Source: Deltaproteobacteria bacterium (GTDB lineage: Bacteria > Desulfobacterota > Desulfobulbia > Desulfobulbales > Desulfobulbaceae). Taken from it: a DNA stretch of 38,956 nucleotides. The notes beneath the pieces are model-generated. The model saw only the letters and a program-made list of their open reading frames with translations. It was not told the DNA's origin and made no database searches. Both the position numbers and the translations under genes were made by a program. How positions within the stretch are numbered: the first letter of the stretch is position 1; each line of letters begins with the position of its first letter. Shown piece by piece: positions 9,692-20,510 of the stretch. The stretch lies in the NCBI GenBank assembly GCA_013151365.1, contig JAADIK010000021.1, forward strand, positions 1 to 38,956, written 5' to 3'.

Positions 9692-11431
9692 TTACGTATG
9701 CTGAATGCGACTGGTCCGGTGTTCATGCAGCCGGGCGAGATCGGCTTCGGTCCAGGAAAAGTCGCCGGCAATGGGATCGCGCTGCAGGAATTCGTCCAGG
9801 GCGATCCGTACCCGGAGAAGAGGATCGACGAAATCGGCGTGGATTTCCTGCTGCTTCCGGGTGGCGGTGAGAAAATCGATCCGCGACTGCATCCGGCTGA
9901 CAAAGCGGTCCACGTAGGCGGGGTCGGAAATCTTCGGCACGAAGCGGCGGTCGTAGCCGCCGCCGAAAGAGCCCTTGCGGGGCAGGGAAACCATCTTGCC
10001 GGGGATGATCCGCCAGGGAGTGAACTCGAGTTCGCCGCCGGTCAGGGTCGGCAGGATCCGGTCCCGGCTCAAGGGCAGGGAGATATCCTCGCCCAGGAAG
10101 TCGCCGGTGTTCAGGATCACGGTCTGCGGCTGAAACAGTTCCAGGAAGAGCTGGAACATGCGGCATTCGGTATTCAACCGCCAGGCCCGGAAAGGCTGGG
10201 CAAACGGCTCGATCACCAGTTTGAACTGATCGGCCAGGTTTTTCAGACTTTCGGCCAGGGAGCGCTTGGTCATCAGGCTGGCGCCGAAGGCGACGAACAG
10301 GGCCGGGTCGTTGATCAGCGAGATCGGCGGCAGGGTATCGTCCTTCATGACCAGGCTGACGATGTCCACCTTGTCATAGCCGTTCACCGAGTTGGCCGGC
10401 CGTTCCTGGATCACCCGGCCGTTGGCCACCAGCCGGTCGCCGGGCACTACGTCGAGGCCGCGGCCGGTTTCCACCAGGCCCATGTTGTAGAAGACCAGGC
10501 CCCGCTCCGTGGTCTCATCGCCCAGCTCGTCGCCGTCGGTCTTGTTGAAGAAGGTGGGTTCGAGAACGATCACCCGGCCGGTGACCATACTGATCACGAA
10601 GGCGTCGTCATGGGCGATGGATTCGGCGTGCCGGGACAGCGAACTTTTGCCGCTGCCGGACAGGGCGATGATGATCACCGTCTTGCCGTTGATCACGCAG
10701 ATCGCGCCGTGGATGGGGAGGAAGCGGCGGAGCTCGGTGCCGGGCACCCGTTCGTGAATGGCGGCGTGCCAGATCAGGGTCAGAAAGCCCTTTTTGATTT
10801 CGCCGAAATAGGGCAGGCCGAGCACGAAGATGGTCTTGTCCTCCCGGTCGATGATCACCAGGCCGTGGGGATAGTCGGGATGGCGCCAGTCGGGATCGTA
10901 GACCATCAGCAGGTCGGGGCAACCCAGGGGTTCGCTTTCCCGGTAAAATGTCTCGTGGGCCGGTGAAACGAGGGCCTGGAAGTTGAGGAGGAAGGAGAGG
11001 GCGGCCAGCGGGTAATTCCGGTTGCCGACGAAATGCAGACCCACGCAGAATTCGGGATCGAGGCCCGAATAGGCCCGGCAGGAAAACGAACCTCCGGCCT
11101 GCAGGCCGAGGGCCGCTTCCCGGGCCAGGCCGGCCAGGCGTTTTTGCTCTTCGGCATCCGCCTCATGCCAGAAATGCCGCGCCTTGGTGGTCCGGCCCAC
11201 CGGATTGCCGTGGTTCCAGAGCAGTTGTTTGGCGCCCGGTTGCAGGCCGAAGGCGGCAGGATTTTTCACCGGCCGCCAGAGCTGCGTGACGTTGGGCTGG
11301 GTCAGGGCCAGGTCGTACAGGTGCCGGGGTTCATTGATCGTCTCGTTGTTCGCGGCAAGCGTGAGCTTGGCCGCCAGACGCAGCGGTCCGGCGAAATCGA
11401 GTTCCTCTTGCTCAAAACCGATGGTGGACAT
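9692..11431 (-). CDS. Divergent phosphoenolpyruvate carboxykinase (ATP)-like protein
   Basis: 579 aa; FGEIKKGFL (KK), LPIHGAI (His), P-loop ALSGSGKSSLS, IAHDDAF (DD) match the order of ATP-PEPCK active-site motifs. Confidence 0.75.
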   Translation of the reverse strand: MSTIGFEQEELDFAGPLRLAAKLTLAANNETINEPRHLYDLALTQPNVTQLWRPVKNPAAFGLQPGAKQLLWNHGNPVGRTTKARHFWHEADAEEQKRLAGLAREAALGLQAGGSFSCRAYSGLDPEFCVGLHFVGNRNYPLAALSFLLNFQALVSPAHETFYRESEPLGCPDLLMVYDPDWRHPDYPHGLVIIDREDKTIFVLGLPYFGEIKKGFLTLIWHAAIHERVPGTELRRFLPIHGAICVINGKTVIIIALSGSGKSSLSRHAESIAHDDAFVISMVTGRVIVLEPTFFNKTDGDELGDETTERGLVFYNMGLVETGRGLDVVPGDRLVANGRVIQERPANSVNGYDKVDIVSLVMKDDTLPPISLINDPALFVAFGASLMTKRSLAESLKNLADQFKLVIEPFAQPFRAWRLNTECRMFQLFLELFQPQTVILNTGDFLGEDISLPLSRDRILPTLTGGELEFTPWRIIPGKMVSLPRKGSFGGGYDRRFVPKISDPAYVDRFVSRMQSRIDFLTATRKQQEIHADFVDPLLRVRIALDEFLQRDPIAGDFSWTEADLARLHEHRTSRIQHT

Positions 11432-11498
11432 GTCGCTACCTCTTGCTTGACGGTGCGGGAAAACTCCACCGCTCCCGTGATGACTTTATGTAACTATC

Positions 11499-11623
11499 CT
11501 GAATCCGTTCTCGGGTGCCCCGCAGGGCGGCGCGGTGAAGACCATAAAATGATTTTATTCAGCAATAATGTAATAAATTTCACATATTGCATGGAGCGTC
11601 ACCTCAAGCCGTCACGGATTCAG
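11499..11623 (-). repeat. Repeat family A, internally deleted MITE-like copy
   Basis: Bounded by CTGAATCCG ... CGGATTCAG; reverse complement aligns with 36003..36219 but lacks the central hairpin. Confidence 0.8.
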
Positions 11624-11674
11624 GACTATGATACCCCTTTTTCCCGGACCGGGGGAGGGGCTATGGTCGCTTCT

Positions 11675-13972
11675 TCAATCCTTGGCCCGTTTCGGGATTT
11701 TATGGAAAATTCGACTCAGCTCAACGATATTATAGGGCTTGACGGCCACGGCGGTGAAACCGTATTCCTTGAAATTGGCCATGATCGGGCTGCTGGAATA
11801 GCCGCTCGAGACAATGGCTTTAACATCGGGGTCGATTTCCCGCAGTTTTTTGATGGTTTCCTCTCCGCCCATGCCGCCGGGGATGGTCAGGTCAAGGATG
11901 ACGTAGCCAAAGGGGCGGCGGTCTTTCATCGCTTGCCGGTAGAGCCGGACCGCCTCCTGCCCGTCCGGGGCGAAAGCGACCTCGTAACCGAGTTCGGTCA
12001 GCATCATGCCGGCGACCTCGCGCACATCCTGGTCGTCATCCATGATCAGGACGCTGCCGCTTCCCTGCTGAATGTCCTCCTGCTCATGGTCTTCGGAAGC
12101 TGTCTGCTCGGCCGAGGCCGGCAGATACATGACAAAGGTCGTCCCGGCATTTTCCCTGGAAAATACCTCGATAGCGCCGCCATGGCGGTTGACTATGGAA
12201 TAAACGGTTGCCAGTCCCAGGCCGCTGCCGGCCTCCTTGGTGGTAAAGTAGGGGTCGAAAATCAGGGGCAGGTGTTTCTCGGCAATGCCGACGCCCTGGT
12301 CCCGGATGGCTACCTTCACATAGTCGCCCGGGGGCAGGGGAACGGTATTGTGCGGCCGGAGCGTACAGTTTTCCGCGGCGATGGTGATGGTCCCGCCCTT
12401 GGGCATGGCCTGGTCGGCATTGATGATCAGGTTGTTGATCGCCTGGCTGATCTGGCCGCCGTCCGCCTCGACGGAGCGGAGATCCGGCTTGATCTCGAAC
12501 TGGTATTTGGTGTTGGAGCCGCGCAGGGCAAAGGTAACGGACTCCCTGAGCAGTTCTTCGATCGAAATGATTTTTTTGACGGGCGCCCCGCCCTTGGCAA
12601 AGGTGAGAAGCTGCTGGGTCAGCCCCTTGGCTTTCATGACGGCTGTTTCCGCCTTGACCAGCCGTTCATCAACGGTCGAGCCCGGGCCCGCGGTTATCCT
12701 GGCCAGTGAAATGTTGCCGAGGATGGCGGCCAGCAGGTTGTTGAAATCATGGGCGATTCCGCCGGCCAGCAGACCGATCGACTTCAGCTTGTCCAGCTTG
12801 GTTATCTCGGACTCCATTTTTCTTTTTTCCGAGATGTCCCTGAAGACCAGGACAACTCCGAGGATTTTGCTTTTACTGCTGAAAATCGGCGCCGCGCTGT
12901 CGGCAATAAAGCGTTCCCAGCCGTCCCTGGCGATCAGGACGGTGCCGGGGGTGACGTCAACGGTCTGACCGCTTGCGATAACCCCGCTTACCGGATTTTC
13001 CAGCCGTTTCCTGGTCGCATAATCCACAATGTGAAAAACCTCTTCCAGGGGCCGGCCGACCGCCTCCTCATAACTCCAGCCGGTGAGGTCTTCCGCCACC
13101 CGGTTCAGCAGTTGGATATCGCCATTGAGGTCGGTCGTGATAACGCCGTCGCCGATGCTCTGCAGGGTGATGGCCAGGCGTTCTTTTTCCATGGCCAGCG
13201 AGTCCTCGGCGATCTTGCGGAGGGTAATATTCTGAAAGCTCTCGACGATGCCGATCAGTTCGTTCTCGGCATTGCGGAAGGGCTTGGCCGTAATGATAAA
13301 ATAGCTCTTTTGGCCTGATTCGTTGATTTTCAAACAGTCGGCGACAACCAGGTCTTTGCCGGCGACGATTTGTCTTATCGGACAGCTTTCGGTATGGCAT
13401 GCGGAACCCGGCCGGGAATCATAGCACAACATCTTGCCCCCGCCGTCGCCCGGCCCTTCGAACAGGGAATAGTAGGCATCGTTGGCCTTGATGATTTCGT
13501 AGTTGACATTGGTGATGCAGATGGGAATGGAGCTGTTGAATATATTTTCAATGATTGCCTTGGACTGCCGCAGCTCTTCCTCGGTCTGGATCCGCTCCTT
13601 GATTTTTTCTTCAAGATCCCGTGTCGTTTCACGCAGGTTTTCGTTGACGTTGGCGATTAAGGTCCGGTTCCGGTCGAGCTGATCAATGGTTTCCCGGCTG
13701 AGGCGGATAATGAGCAGGACAAACAGAGAACCGCACAGGAAAACCAGGGTGGTAATGAGTTCGAGAAAATAATCGATTCCGGTCAGCTTGATGACAATGA
13801 AGGCGCAGTAACCTAAGAGGAAAAACCACATGAAACGGGTGACAAGAGACCATTTGCCGCGGAATTCCGGGGCAACGGTTTTATTTATTTTCAGGCTGGT
13901 CCTGATGGCGATGGCCATGATCAACGCCCCGACACAGACCAGGAATATGGAGAGATAGTGAAAGGTGATCAT
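11675..13972 (-). CDS. Hybrid sensor histidine kinase (TM, PAS x2, HisKA, HATPase, REC)
   Basis: H-box GGIAHDFNNLLAAILGNISLAR, N-box NNLIINADQAM, G-box GSGLGLATVYSIV, C-terminal REC (MDDDQDVREVAG... VILDLTIPGG ... VAVKPYN). Confidence 0.93.
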   Translation of the reverse strand: MITFHYLSIFLVCVGALIMAIAIRTSLKINKTVAPEFRGKWSLVTRFMWFFLLGYCAFIVIKLTGIDYFLELITTLVFLCGSLFVLLIIRLSRETIDQLDRNRTLIANVNENLRETTRDLEEKIKERIQTEEELRQSKAIIENIFNSSIPICITNVNYEIIKANDAYYSLFEGPGDGGGKMLCYDSRPGSACHTESCPIRQIVAGKDLVVADCLKINESGQKSYFIITAKPFRNAENELIGIVESFQNITLRKIAEDSLAMEKERLAITLQSIGDGVITTDLNGDIQLLNRVAEDLTGWSYEEAVGRPLEEVFHIVDYATRKRLENPVSGVIASGQTVDVTPGTVLIARDGWERFIADSAAPIFSSKSKILGVVLVFRDISEKRKMESEITKLDKLKSIGLLAGGIAHDFNNLLAAILGNISLARITAGPGSTVDERLVKAETAVMKAKGLTQQLLTFAKGGAPVKKIISIEELLRESVTFALRGSNTKYQFEIKPDLRSVEADGGQISQAINNLIINADQAMPKGGTITIAAENCTLRPHNTVPLPPGDYVKVAIRDQGVGIAEKHLPLIFDPYFTTKEAGSGLGLATVYSIVNRHGGAIEVFSRENAGTTFVMYLPASAEQTASEDHEQEDIQQGSGSVLIMDDDQDVREVAGMMLTELGYEVAFAPDGQEAVRLYRQAMKDRRPFGYVILDLTIPGGMGGEETIKKLREIDPDVKAIVSSGYSSSPIMANFKEYGFTAVAVKPYNIVELSRIFHKIPKRAKD

Positions 13973-13998
13973 AAAAAGATTTTACGGTTAACTTTTGC

Positions 13999-14151
13999 CT
14001 GAAGCCGTGAGCGTTCGACAACGGTGCGGCTGCGCCGTTGCCGGGTGTTCCGCATGGCGGCACGATGAAGACCGGAAAATACGTTTATTCGGCGATAATG
14101 CGATAGATTCAATAAGTCGATGGAGTATCCCTCAAGCCGTTACTGATTCAG
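13999..14151 (-). repeat. Repeat family A, internally deleted MITE-like copy
   Basis: CTGAAGCCGTGAGCGTTCGACAACGG ... CCTCAAGCCGTTACTGATTCAG; same family as 36003..36219. Confidence 0.75.
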
Positions 14152-14492
14152 GTTTTGGTTGTTCCGGTCTGCTCATTGCGGCTGAACGTTTTTTCAACCC
14201 GCGGCAGAGGTTAATGATAAAAAAGATTAATGTCGGATTCTTAGCTGTAATTTCATAAATTGTCAAAGCAATATTCAGCAGAGGGCGCAATGGCAGGTCC
14301 GACTTTGTGGTGTTCGGGAGATCAGGATCGGCAGCCGCATCTTGATCTTGTTTTCGATTATTCAGCCTGTTACGGGTTACGGGAAAATGCCTCCGGTCCG
14401 GCGATACATGGAAAAGACAACTATTACTGGTCAAAACCTTTATGATTTGATAGATTGATCCATTTTCGGTATTGCTATTGCAAATATTATAA

Positions 14493-15634
<1,142 letters not shown>

Positions 15635-15635
<1 letters not shown>

Positions 15636-15787
15636 TGCCTTACTCCTGATTTTTTGTCATAAAAAAACAAAAAAAATGATCATGTTTTATTTATGTAAAC
15701 CAGTAGGTTGTTTAGGCTATAGGCTATTAGCCCGACCCTAACAGCCTAACAGCCTAACAGCCTAACAGCCTACAGCCTACAGCCTAA
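15635..15787 (+). repeat. Repeat family C, right copy, with AACAGCCT/ACAGCCT tandem tract
   Basis: GTGCCTTACTCCTGATTTTTTGTCATAAAAAAAC...CCCTAACAGCCTAACAGCCTAACAGCCTAACAGCCTACAGCCTACAGCCTAAT; inverted partner at 7495..7643. Confidence 0.85.
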
Positions 15788-15829
15788 TACATCGCCCGCA
15801 TTAGAACTTTGTCAAGCACCAACGGACGG

Positions 15830-16777
15830 ATGAAGATGACGGAACAAAAAAACATCCTGCTGTTTGCCAACCAGGCGTCGCAGGAGCTGGCCGGCCGGGT
15901 GGCGGTCGAGCTGGCGATTCCCCTGACGCAGATGGTCATGAAACGGTTTGCCGATGGTGAAGTGTACCATGCCTTCCCCTGCGATATTTCCGGCCGGGAT
16001 ATCATCATCATCGCGGCGACCCCCGATGACGCCGCTCATCAGGAACTCGTTGATCTGATCTCCGGCTGCCGTTACTGGAACAGCGGCTCCGTCAACGTGG
16101 TGATCCCCTATCTCGGTTATTCGACCATGGAGCGGGCCCGGCCGGAATCCGGCGAGATTCCCAAGGGCATTACCCGCACCCGGCAGATTTTTCGCAGCCG
16201 TCCCGACTATGTGGCCTTTGTCGATCTGCATTCCGAGGCGGTGTCGCACGCCCATGCCGGCGAAATTCGCACCCGGCATGTGTGGACCGAGAGCCTGGCG
16301 GCCCGGAAGATTAAAAAAATGGGCCTGAGCGACTACGTGCTGGTGTCGCCTGATTACGGGTTCAGCAAACGGGTGGCCCGGCTGGCCGGCCTGCTCGACT
16401 GTCCTCATACGGCCGCCAACAAGGACCGCTACGATGTGGACCGGACCATTGTCGGCCAGATGTCCAGCGCGGTACGGGGCAAAACGGCCATTATCTGCGA
16501 CGACATGATTCGCACGGGCGGTTCCATGCTGCAGACCGTTGATCGCTGCTACGAGGCGGGCGCGGTCGAGGTCATGATCCTGGCAACCCACCTGGTGCTG
16601 GCCGGTGACGCCCGCGTCCGGTTCCGGGCTCGGGGGATCGACCGGATTATCGGCACCGACACCTTCCCGGGCCGGCACAGTGACGATCTACTCGATATTT
16701 TTTCCGTGGCGCCGTTGATTGCCCGGGAACTGATTCATTATCTTCGAATTGAAAATTTTTTTGAGGCGGCGGAGTAA
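15830..16777 (+). CDS. Ribose-phosphate pyrophosphokinase-like protein (divergent)
   Basis: [50 protein letters not shown]-loop [15 protein letters not shown]. Start ATG 15830 or 15836. Confidence 0.8.
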   Translation: MKMTEQKNILLFANQASQELAGRVAVELAIPLTQMVMKRFADGEVYHAFPCDISGRDIIIIAATPDDAAHQELVDLISGCRYWNSGSVNVVIPYLGYSTMERARPESGEIPKGITRTRQIFRSRPDYVAFVDLHSEAVSHAHAGEIRTRHVWTESLAARKIKKMGLSDYVLVSPDYGFSKRVARLAGLLDCPHTAANKDRYDVDRTIVGQMSSAVRGKTAIICDDMIRTGGSMLQTVDRCYEAGAVEVMILATHLVLAGDARVRFRARGIDRIIGTDTFPGRHSDDLLDIFSVAPLIARELIHYLRIENFFEAAE

Positions 16778-16781
16778 CAGT

Positions 16782-17900
16782 ATGAAAAAAGTGGGAATTG
16801 TAGGCTGGCGGGGCATGGTCGGCTCGGTCCTGATGGAACGGATGCGGCAGGAGGATGATTTTCAGGGGTATGAGGTCCGCTTTTTTTCCACCTCGCAGGC
16901 CGGAGAAGCGGGTCCGGAGATAAACGGCGTCAGCCATGAGCTTCTTGACGCCCATGATACCGGATTGCTGCGGGAGCTGGACGTTATCCTGTCCTGCCAG
17001 GGCGGCGGCTACACCGGTGCGGTCTATCCCGAGCTGCGTAAAAACAACTGGCAGGGGTACTGGCTCGATGCGGCCTCGACCCTGCGGATGAAAAAAGATT
17101 CGGTCATTGTTCTTGACCCGGTGAACCGGCGGATGATCGAACAGGCCCTGGCCGATGGAGTCAAGGACTATATCGGCGGCAACTGTACGGTATCGCTGAT
17201 GCTCATGGCCCTGGGAGGGCTGTTTGCCAAGGGCTGGGTCGAGTGGCTCACCGCCATGACCTACCAGGCCGCCTCCGGGGCCGGGGCTAAAAACATGCGG
17301 GAACTGGTCAGTCAGATGCGCTGTATCGGCGAGGCTGCGGCGCCCCTGCTCGACGACCCGGCCACGGCCATCCTGGATATCGACCGCAAGGTTATCTCCA
17401 CCCTGCGCAGTGCGGCCTTCCCGGTCGAGAATTTCGGTACGGCCCTGGCCGGCAGCCTGGTGCCCTGGATCGACCGGCCCATGGAGAACGGTCAGACCCG
17501 GGAAGAATGGAAAGGGGGGGCTGAAACCAACAAGATCCTCGGCCTCCGGGACCAGGCGATTCCGGTCGACGGCTGCTGCGTGCGGGTCGGTTCCATGCGC
17601 TGTCACAGCCAGGCCTTCACCGTCAAGCTGAAGCGGGACATTCCCCTGGCCGACATCGAGGCGGCCATCGCCACGCATAACGACTGGTGCTACCTGGTTG
17701 ACAACAGCAAGGAAGAGACGCTCCGGGAACTGACGCCGGCCCGGGTGACCGGGACCCTGGATATCCCGGTGGGCCGTCTGCGTAAGCTCGGTATCGGCCC
17801 GGAGTACCTGACCGCCTTCAGCGTCGGGGATCAGCTCCTGTGGGGGGCGGCGGAACCGGTGCGGCGGATGCTGAAAATTATTCTTGATTATATCGGTTAA
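16782..17900 (+). CDS. asd: Aspartate-semialdehyde dehydrogenase
   Basis: [38 protein letters not shown] (catalytic Cys), [32 protein letters not shown]. Confidence 0.95.
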   Translation: MKKVGIVGWRGMVGSVLMERMRQEDDFQGYEVRFFSTSQAGEAGPEINGVSHELLDAHDTGLLRELDVILSCQGGGYTGAVYPELRKNNWQGYWLDAASTLRMKKDSVIVLDPVNRRMIEQALADGVKDYIGGNCTVSLMLMALGGLFAKGWVEWLTAMTYQAASGAGAKNMRELVSQMRCIGEAAAPLLDDPATAILDIDRKVISTLRSAAFPVENFGTALAGSLVPWIDRPMENGQTREEWKGGAETNKILGLRDQAIPVDGCCVRVGSMRCHSQAFTVKLKRDIPLADIEAAIATHNDWCYLVDNSKEETLRELTPARVTGTLDIPVGRLRKLGIGPEYLTAFSVGDQLLWGAAEPVRRMLKIILDYIG

Positions 17901-17956
17901 ACTCGGGAGCCCTTTTTTTCTCCGGGCCGGGCGGGCGGAGATTCGTCCCTGACGGT

Positions 17957-18664
17957 TCAGTGATGGAGAATGCCGTCTTTCAGGGTCAGGCAGCGGTCCA
18001 TGGCCCCGGCCAGCTCCAGGTTGTGGGTAACCATGACGACCGAGAGCGACAGGGAGCGGCTCATGTCGCGTAACAGGTCGAAAATGCGCTGGCCGCCGGC
18101 TGAGTCAAGATTGCCGGTCGGTTCGTCGGCCAGGAGCAGGGTCGGCTGCATGACCAGGGCCCGGGCCAGGGCAACCCGCTGTTGTTCGCCGCCGGACAGT
18201 TCGCCGCAGCGGTGGTGCCCCCGGTCGGTGAAATTGATCTGGTCGAGGATCTCCTGCGCCTGTTTCTTCAGTTCTCTCTTTTTTTGTCCCCGAATCATCC
18301 CCGGCATCATGATGTTTTCCAGGGCGGTAAATTCCGGCAGCAGATGATGAAACTGGAAGATGAAGCCGATGTTCCGGTTCCGGTGCCGGCTGATCTCCGC
18401 TTCGTTTAAAGCGGCCAGGTCGCGGCCCTCGAAAAGCAGCCGCCCCCGGTCCGGCGTATCCAGGGTGCCCAGGATCTGCAATAACGTGGTCTTGCCGGAA
18501 CCCGAGGCCCCGACAATGGCGATCATCTCGCCCCGGCGCACCCTCAGGTTCACGCCGCGCAAGACCTCGACCGTGCTGGTGCCGCTGACGAATGACTTGT
18601 GAATGTCCTCGGCCTCGAGGACGATCCGGCCGGCGGTGCTTGTTTCTGCCGCTGTATTACTCAT
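17957..18664 (-). CDS. lolD: Lipoprotein-releasing ABC transporter ATP-binding protein
   Basis: Walker A VGASGSGKTTLLQILG, LSGGEQQRVALARAL, LLADEPTGNLD; overlaps the upstream permease gene by 8 nt. Confidence 0.88.
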   Translation of the reverse strand: MSNTAAETSTAGRIVLEAEDIHKSFVSGTSTVEVLRGVNLRVRRGEMIAIVGASGSGKTTLLQILGTLDTPDRGRLLFEGRDLAALNEAEISRHRNRNIGFIFQFHHLLPEFTALENIMMPGMIRGQKKRELKKQAQEILDQINFTDRGHHRCGELSGGEQQRVALARALVMQPTLLLADEPTGNLDSAGGQRIFDLLRDMSRSLSLSVVMVTHNLELAGAMDRCLTLKDGILHH

Positions 18665-19880
18665 AGGTCAGGGCCTCGGCCGGTCGGATCTTTGACGCCT
18701 TCCAGGAAGGGTACAGGGTGGCAGCCAGGGTAATGAGTACCGCCGATACGGCAATGATGGTGACATCGCTCGGCACCACCTGGATGGGCAGGGTGGACAT
18801 GGGATAGACGTTACGGGGCAGTTCGATTAATTTGTAGCGTTTGAGGAAGGCGCAGAGGCCGAGGCCGCCCATAACTCCGAGCAGGGTGCCGGTCAGGCCG
18901 ATTACCGCGCCCTGGTAAAAGAAGATGCGCATGATGGACCCGGTTGTCGCGCCCATTGATTTGAGAATGGCAATGTCGCGGGTTTTTTCCATAACCACCA
19001 TGACCAGCGCGCTGATAATGTTGAGCGCGGCCACCAGGATAATCAGGTCAAGGGCGATGAAAATACCGGTTTTCTCCAGTTTGAGCGCGGCAAAGAGATT
19101 CCGGTTGATCTGCATCCAGTCGCGGACCGAATAGCCCCGGCCAAGCTGTTTCCTGATTCTGGCGGCGATGTTGCCCGCCTGGTCGATATCGGTGACCCGC
19201 ACCTCGAGCCCGTCCACCCCGCGCGTCATGCCGGTCAGGCTGCGGGCCGTGTTCAGGCTGATAAAGGCCAGGGTCGAGTCATACTCGAACATTCCGGTTT
19301 CAAAGATGCCGATGACTTTGCAGGTGCGGATCATGGGGAGGATGCCCATGGGCGAGAGCGGGCCGTTCGGCGATATAAGCCTGATCCTGCTGCCCCGGCC
19401 GACGTCGAGCTGCCTGGCCAGTTCCCGGCCGAGAACGATCCCGGGGCGGCCCTTGGTCCGGTCCAGGTTTTTCAGGCGGCCGGCCTTCATATCCTTGCCG
19501 ATATTGATGACCCGCTCCGCGCTCTTGGGATCAATGCCTCGCAGGACCACGCCGGTGGAGTTATGGTTGGAGGTGATCAGGGCCTGGCCGTAAATATACG
19601 GGGCCGCCGCCGCCACCCCTTTTATCTTTTCCACCCGGCGGACCAATTCTTCCGGATCGTCGATATTGCCGCCATATCGCTGGACCAGGATGTGGGCATT
19701 GATGCCGATGATCTGGTCACGCAGACCTTCGGTGAAACCGGTGTACACCGCCAGCACCACGATGAGCGCCAGTACCCCGACCGCCACCCCGACAACCGAG
19801 ATCAGGGAGATCAGGGAGACGAATTTCTGCTTGCGTTTGGCCCGAAGATACCGGCGGCTGACAAACCATTCAAATGACAT
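18657..19880 (-). CDS. lolC: Lipoprotein-releasing ABC transporter permease (LolC/E family)
   Basis: 407 aa; MSFEWFVSRRYLRAKRKQKFVSLISLISVVGVAVGVLALIVVLAVYTGF, C-terminal YPSWKASKIRPAEALTYE. Confidence 0.9.
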   Translation of the reverse strand: MSFEWFVSRRYLRAKRKQKFVSLISLISVVGVAVGVLALIVVLAVYTGFTEGLRDQIIGINAHILVQRYGGNIDDPEELVRRVEKIKGVAAAAPYIYGQALITSNHNSTGVVLRGIDPKSAERVINIGKDMKAGRLKNLDRTKGRPGIVLGRELARQLDVGRGSRIRLISPNGPLSPMGILPMIRTCKVIGIFETGMFEYDSTLAFISLNTARSLTGMTRGVDGLEVRVTDIDQAGNIAARIRKQLGRGYSVRDWMQINRNLFAALKLEKTGIFIALDLIILVAALNIISALVMVVMEKTRDIAILKSMGATTGSIMRIFFYQGAVIGLTGTLLGVMGGLGLCAFLKRYKLIELPRNVYPMSTLPIQVVPSDVTIIAVSAVLITLAATLYPSWKASKIRPAEALTYE

Positions 19881-19942
19881 GGAGGTTAGCGTTAAATCCC
19901 TGGAAAATTATTCAACTTTTTTGTGGCGGCAAAATTTGTTCC

Positions 19943-20056
19943 CCCTGCGGGGCGCTCGATAACAGCGCATCTGCCGCGTTGGCAACCGGTTGATATCGCA
20001 GCATGATAACATCGTTGCCGCCCTGCGTCCGCACCGTTCTCGAATGCTCACGGATT
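19943..20056 (+). repeat. Repeat family A, right-half fragment
   Basis: CCCTGCGGGGCGCTCGATAACAGCGCATCTGCCGCGTTGGCAACCGG...CCGCACCGTTCTCGAATGCTCACGGATT matches the second half of 36003..36219. Confidence 0.75.
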
Positions 20057-20333
20057 TTGGCGGCAGGAAAACAAGGTTGTTGCCGAATGTACCCTTTCAC
20101 TCTCAAAGTGTCCACAGAGGAATTGAGCAGCTCGCTTTTTTGCCGTCGGCCGGCGCCCCGGCAGACGATATATCTTTATCGCGTAAATTAAATATGTTAA
20201 GAATCCTGGAAATTCGGAAAACGGGAAACTTCGGCTTTTTTGCCTTGGGGCCGGTCGCAATAATGATGCAAGTCCGGGGTCGGTGTTATTGAAACACCTA
20301 ATCCGCGGTACTTCCCTGTCTCGGTAATCCTCC

Positions 20334-20445
20334 CGGATTCGTGTCGGCTGGAGGCAATAATCTATGCAATATCTGGAATTTATTGCATTATCGTTGAATA
20401 GGCGCATTCTCCGGTCTTGGCCGTACCGCCCTGCGGGGCGGATTT
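20334..20445 (+). repeat. Repeat family A, left-half fragment
   Basis: GGATTCGTGTCGGCTGGAGG...ATGCAATATCTGGAATTTATTGCATTATCGTTGAATAGGCGCATTCTCCGGTCTTGGCCGTACCGCCCTGCGGGGCG matches the first half of 36003..36219. Confidence 0.75.
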
Positions 20446-20510
20446 GTCCGGTTGCTATTTCGACGCCGTAAATGTAAAATAAGAGATCAATTAAATTCAA
20501 AGAGAGGGAG

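Noticed and set aside
9440-10966. 508-aa plus-strand ORF opposite the PEPCK-like gene, overlapping rsmG
   Set aside because: Composition is Gly/Gln/His/Asp-rich antisense noise; the minus strand has a coherent PEPCK fold signature.
11033-12709. 558-aa plus-strand ORF
   Set aside because: Runs antisense through the PEPCK-like and kinase genes and a repeat; no domain.
15670-15790. CRISPR array
   Set aside because: The AACAGCCT/ACAGCCT units are contiguous 7-8-mers without spacers, so this is a minisatellite; no cas genes were seen.
17901-17956. Bidirectional terminator between asd and lolD
   Set aside because: CTCGGGAG...CTCCGGG pairing around the T-run is mismatched and geometrically wrong for an intrinsic terminator.
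20057-20333. Possible structured RNA or tRNA in the lolC-kdsB intergenic region
   Set aside because: No cloverleaf or recognisable riboswitch core could be identified by eye; left as unexplained spacer.
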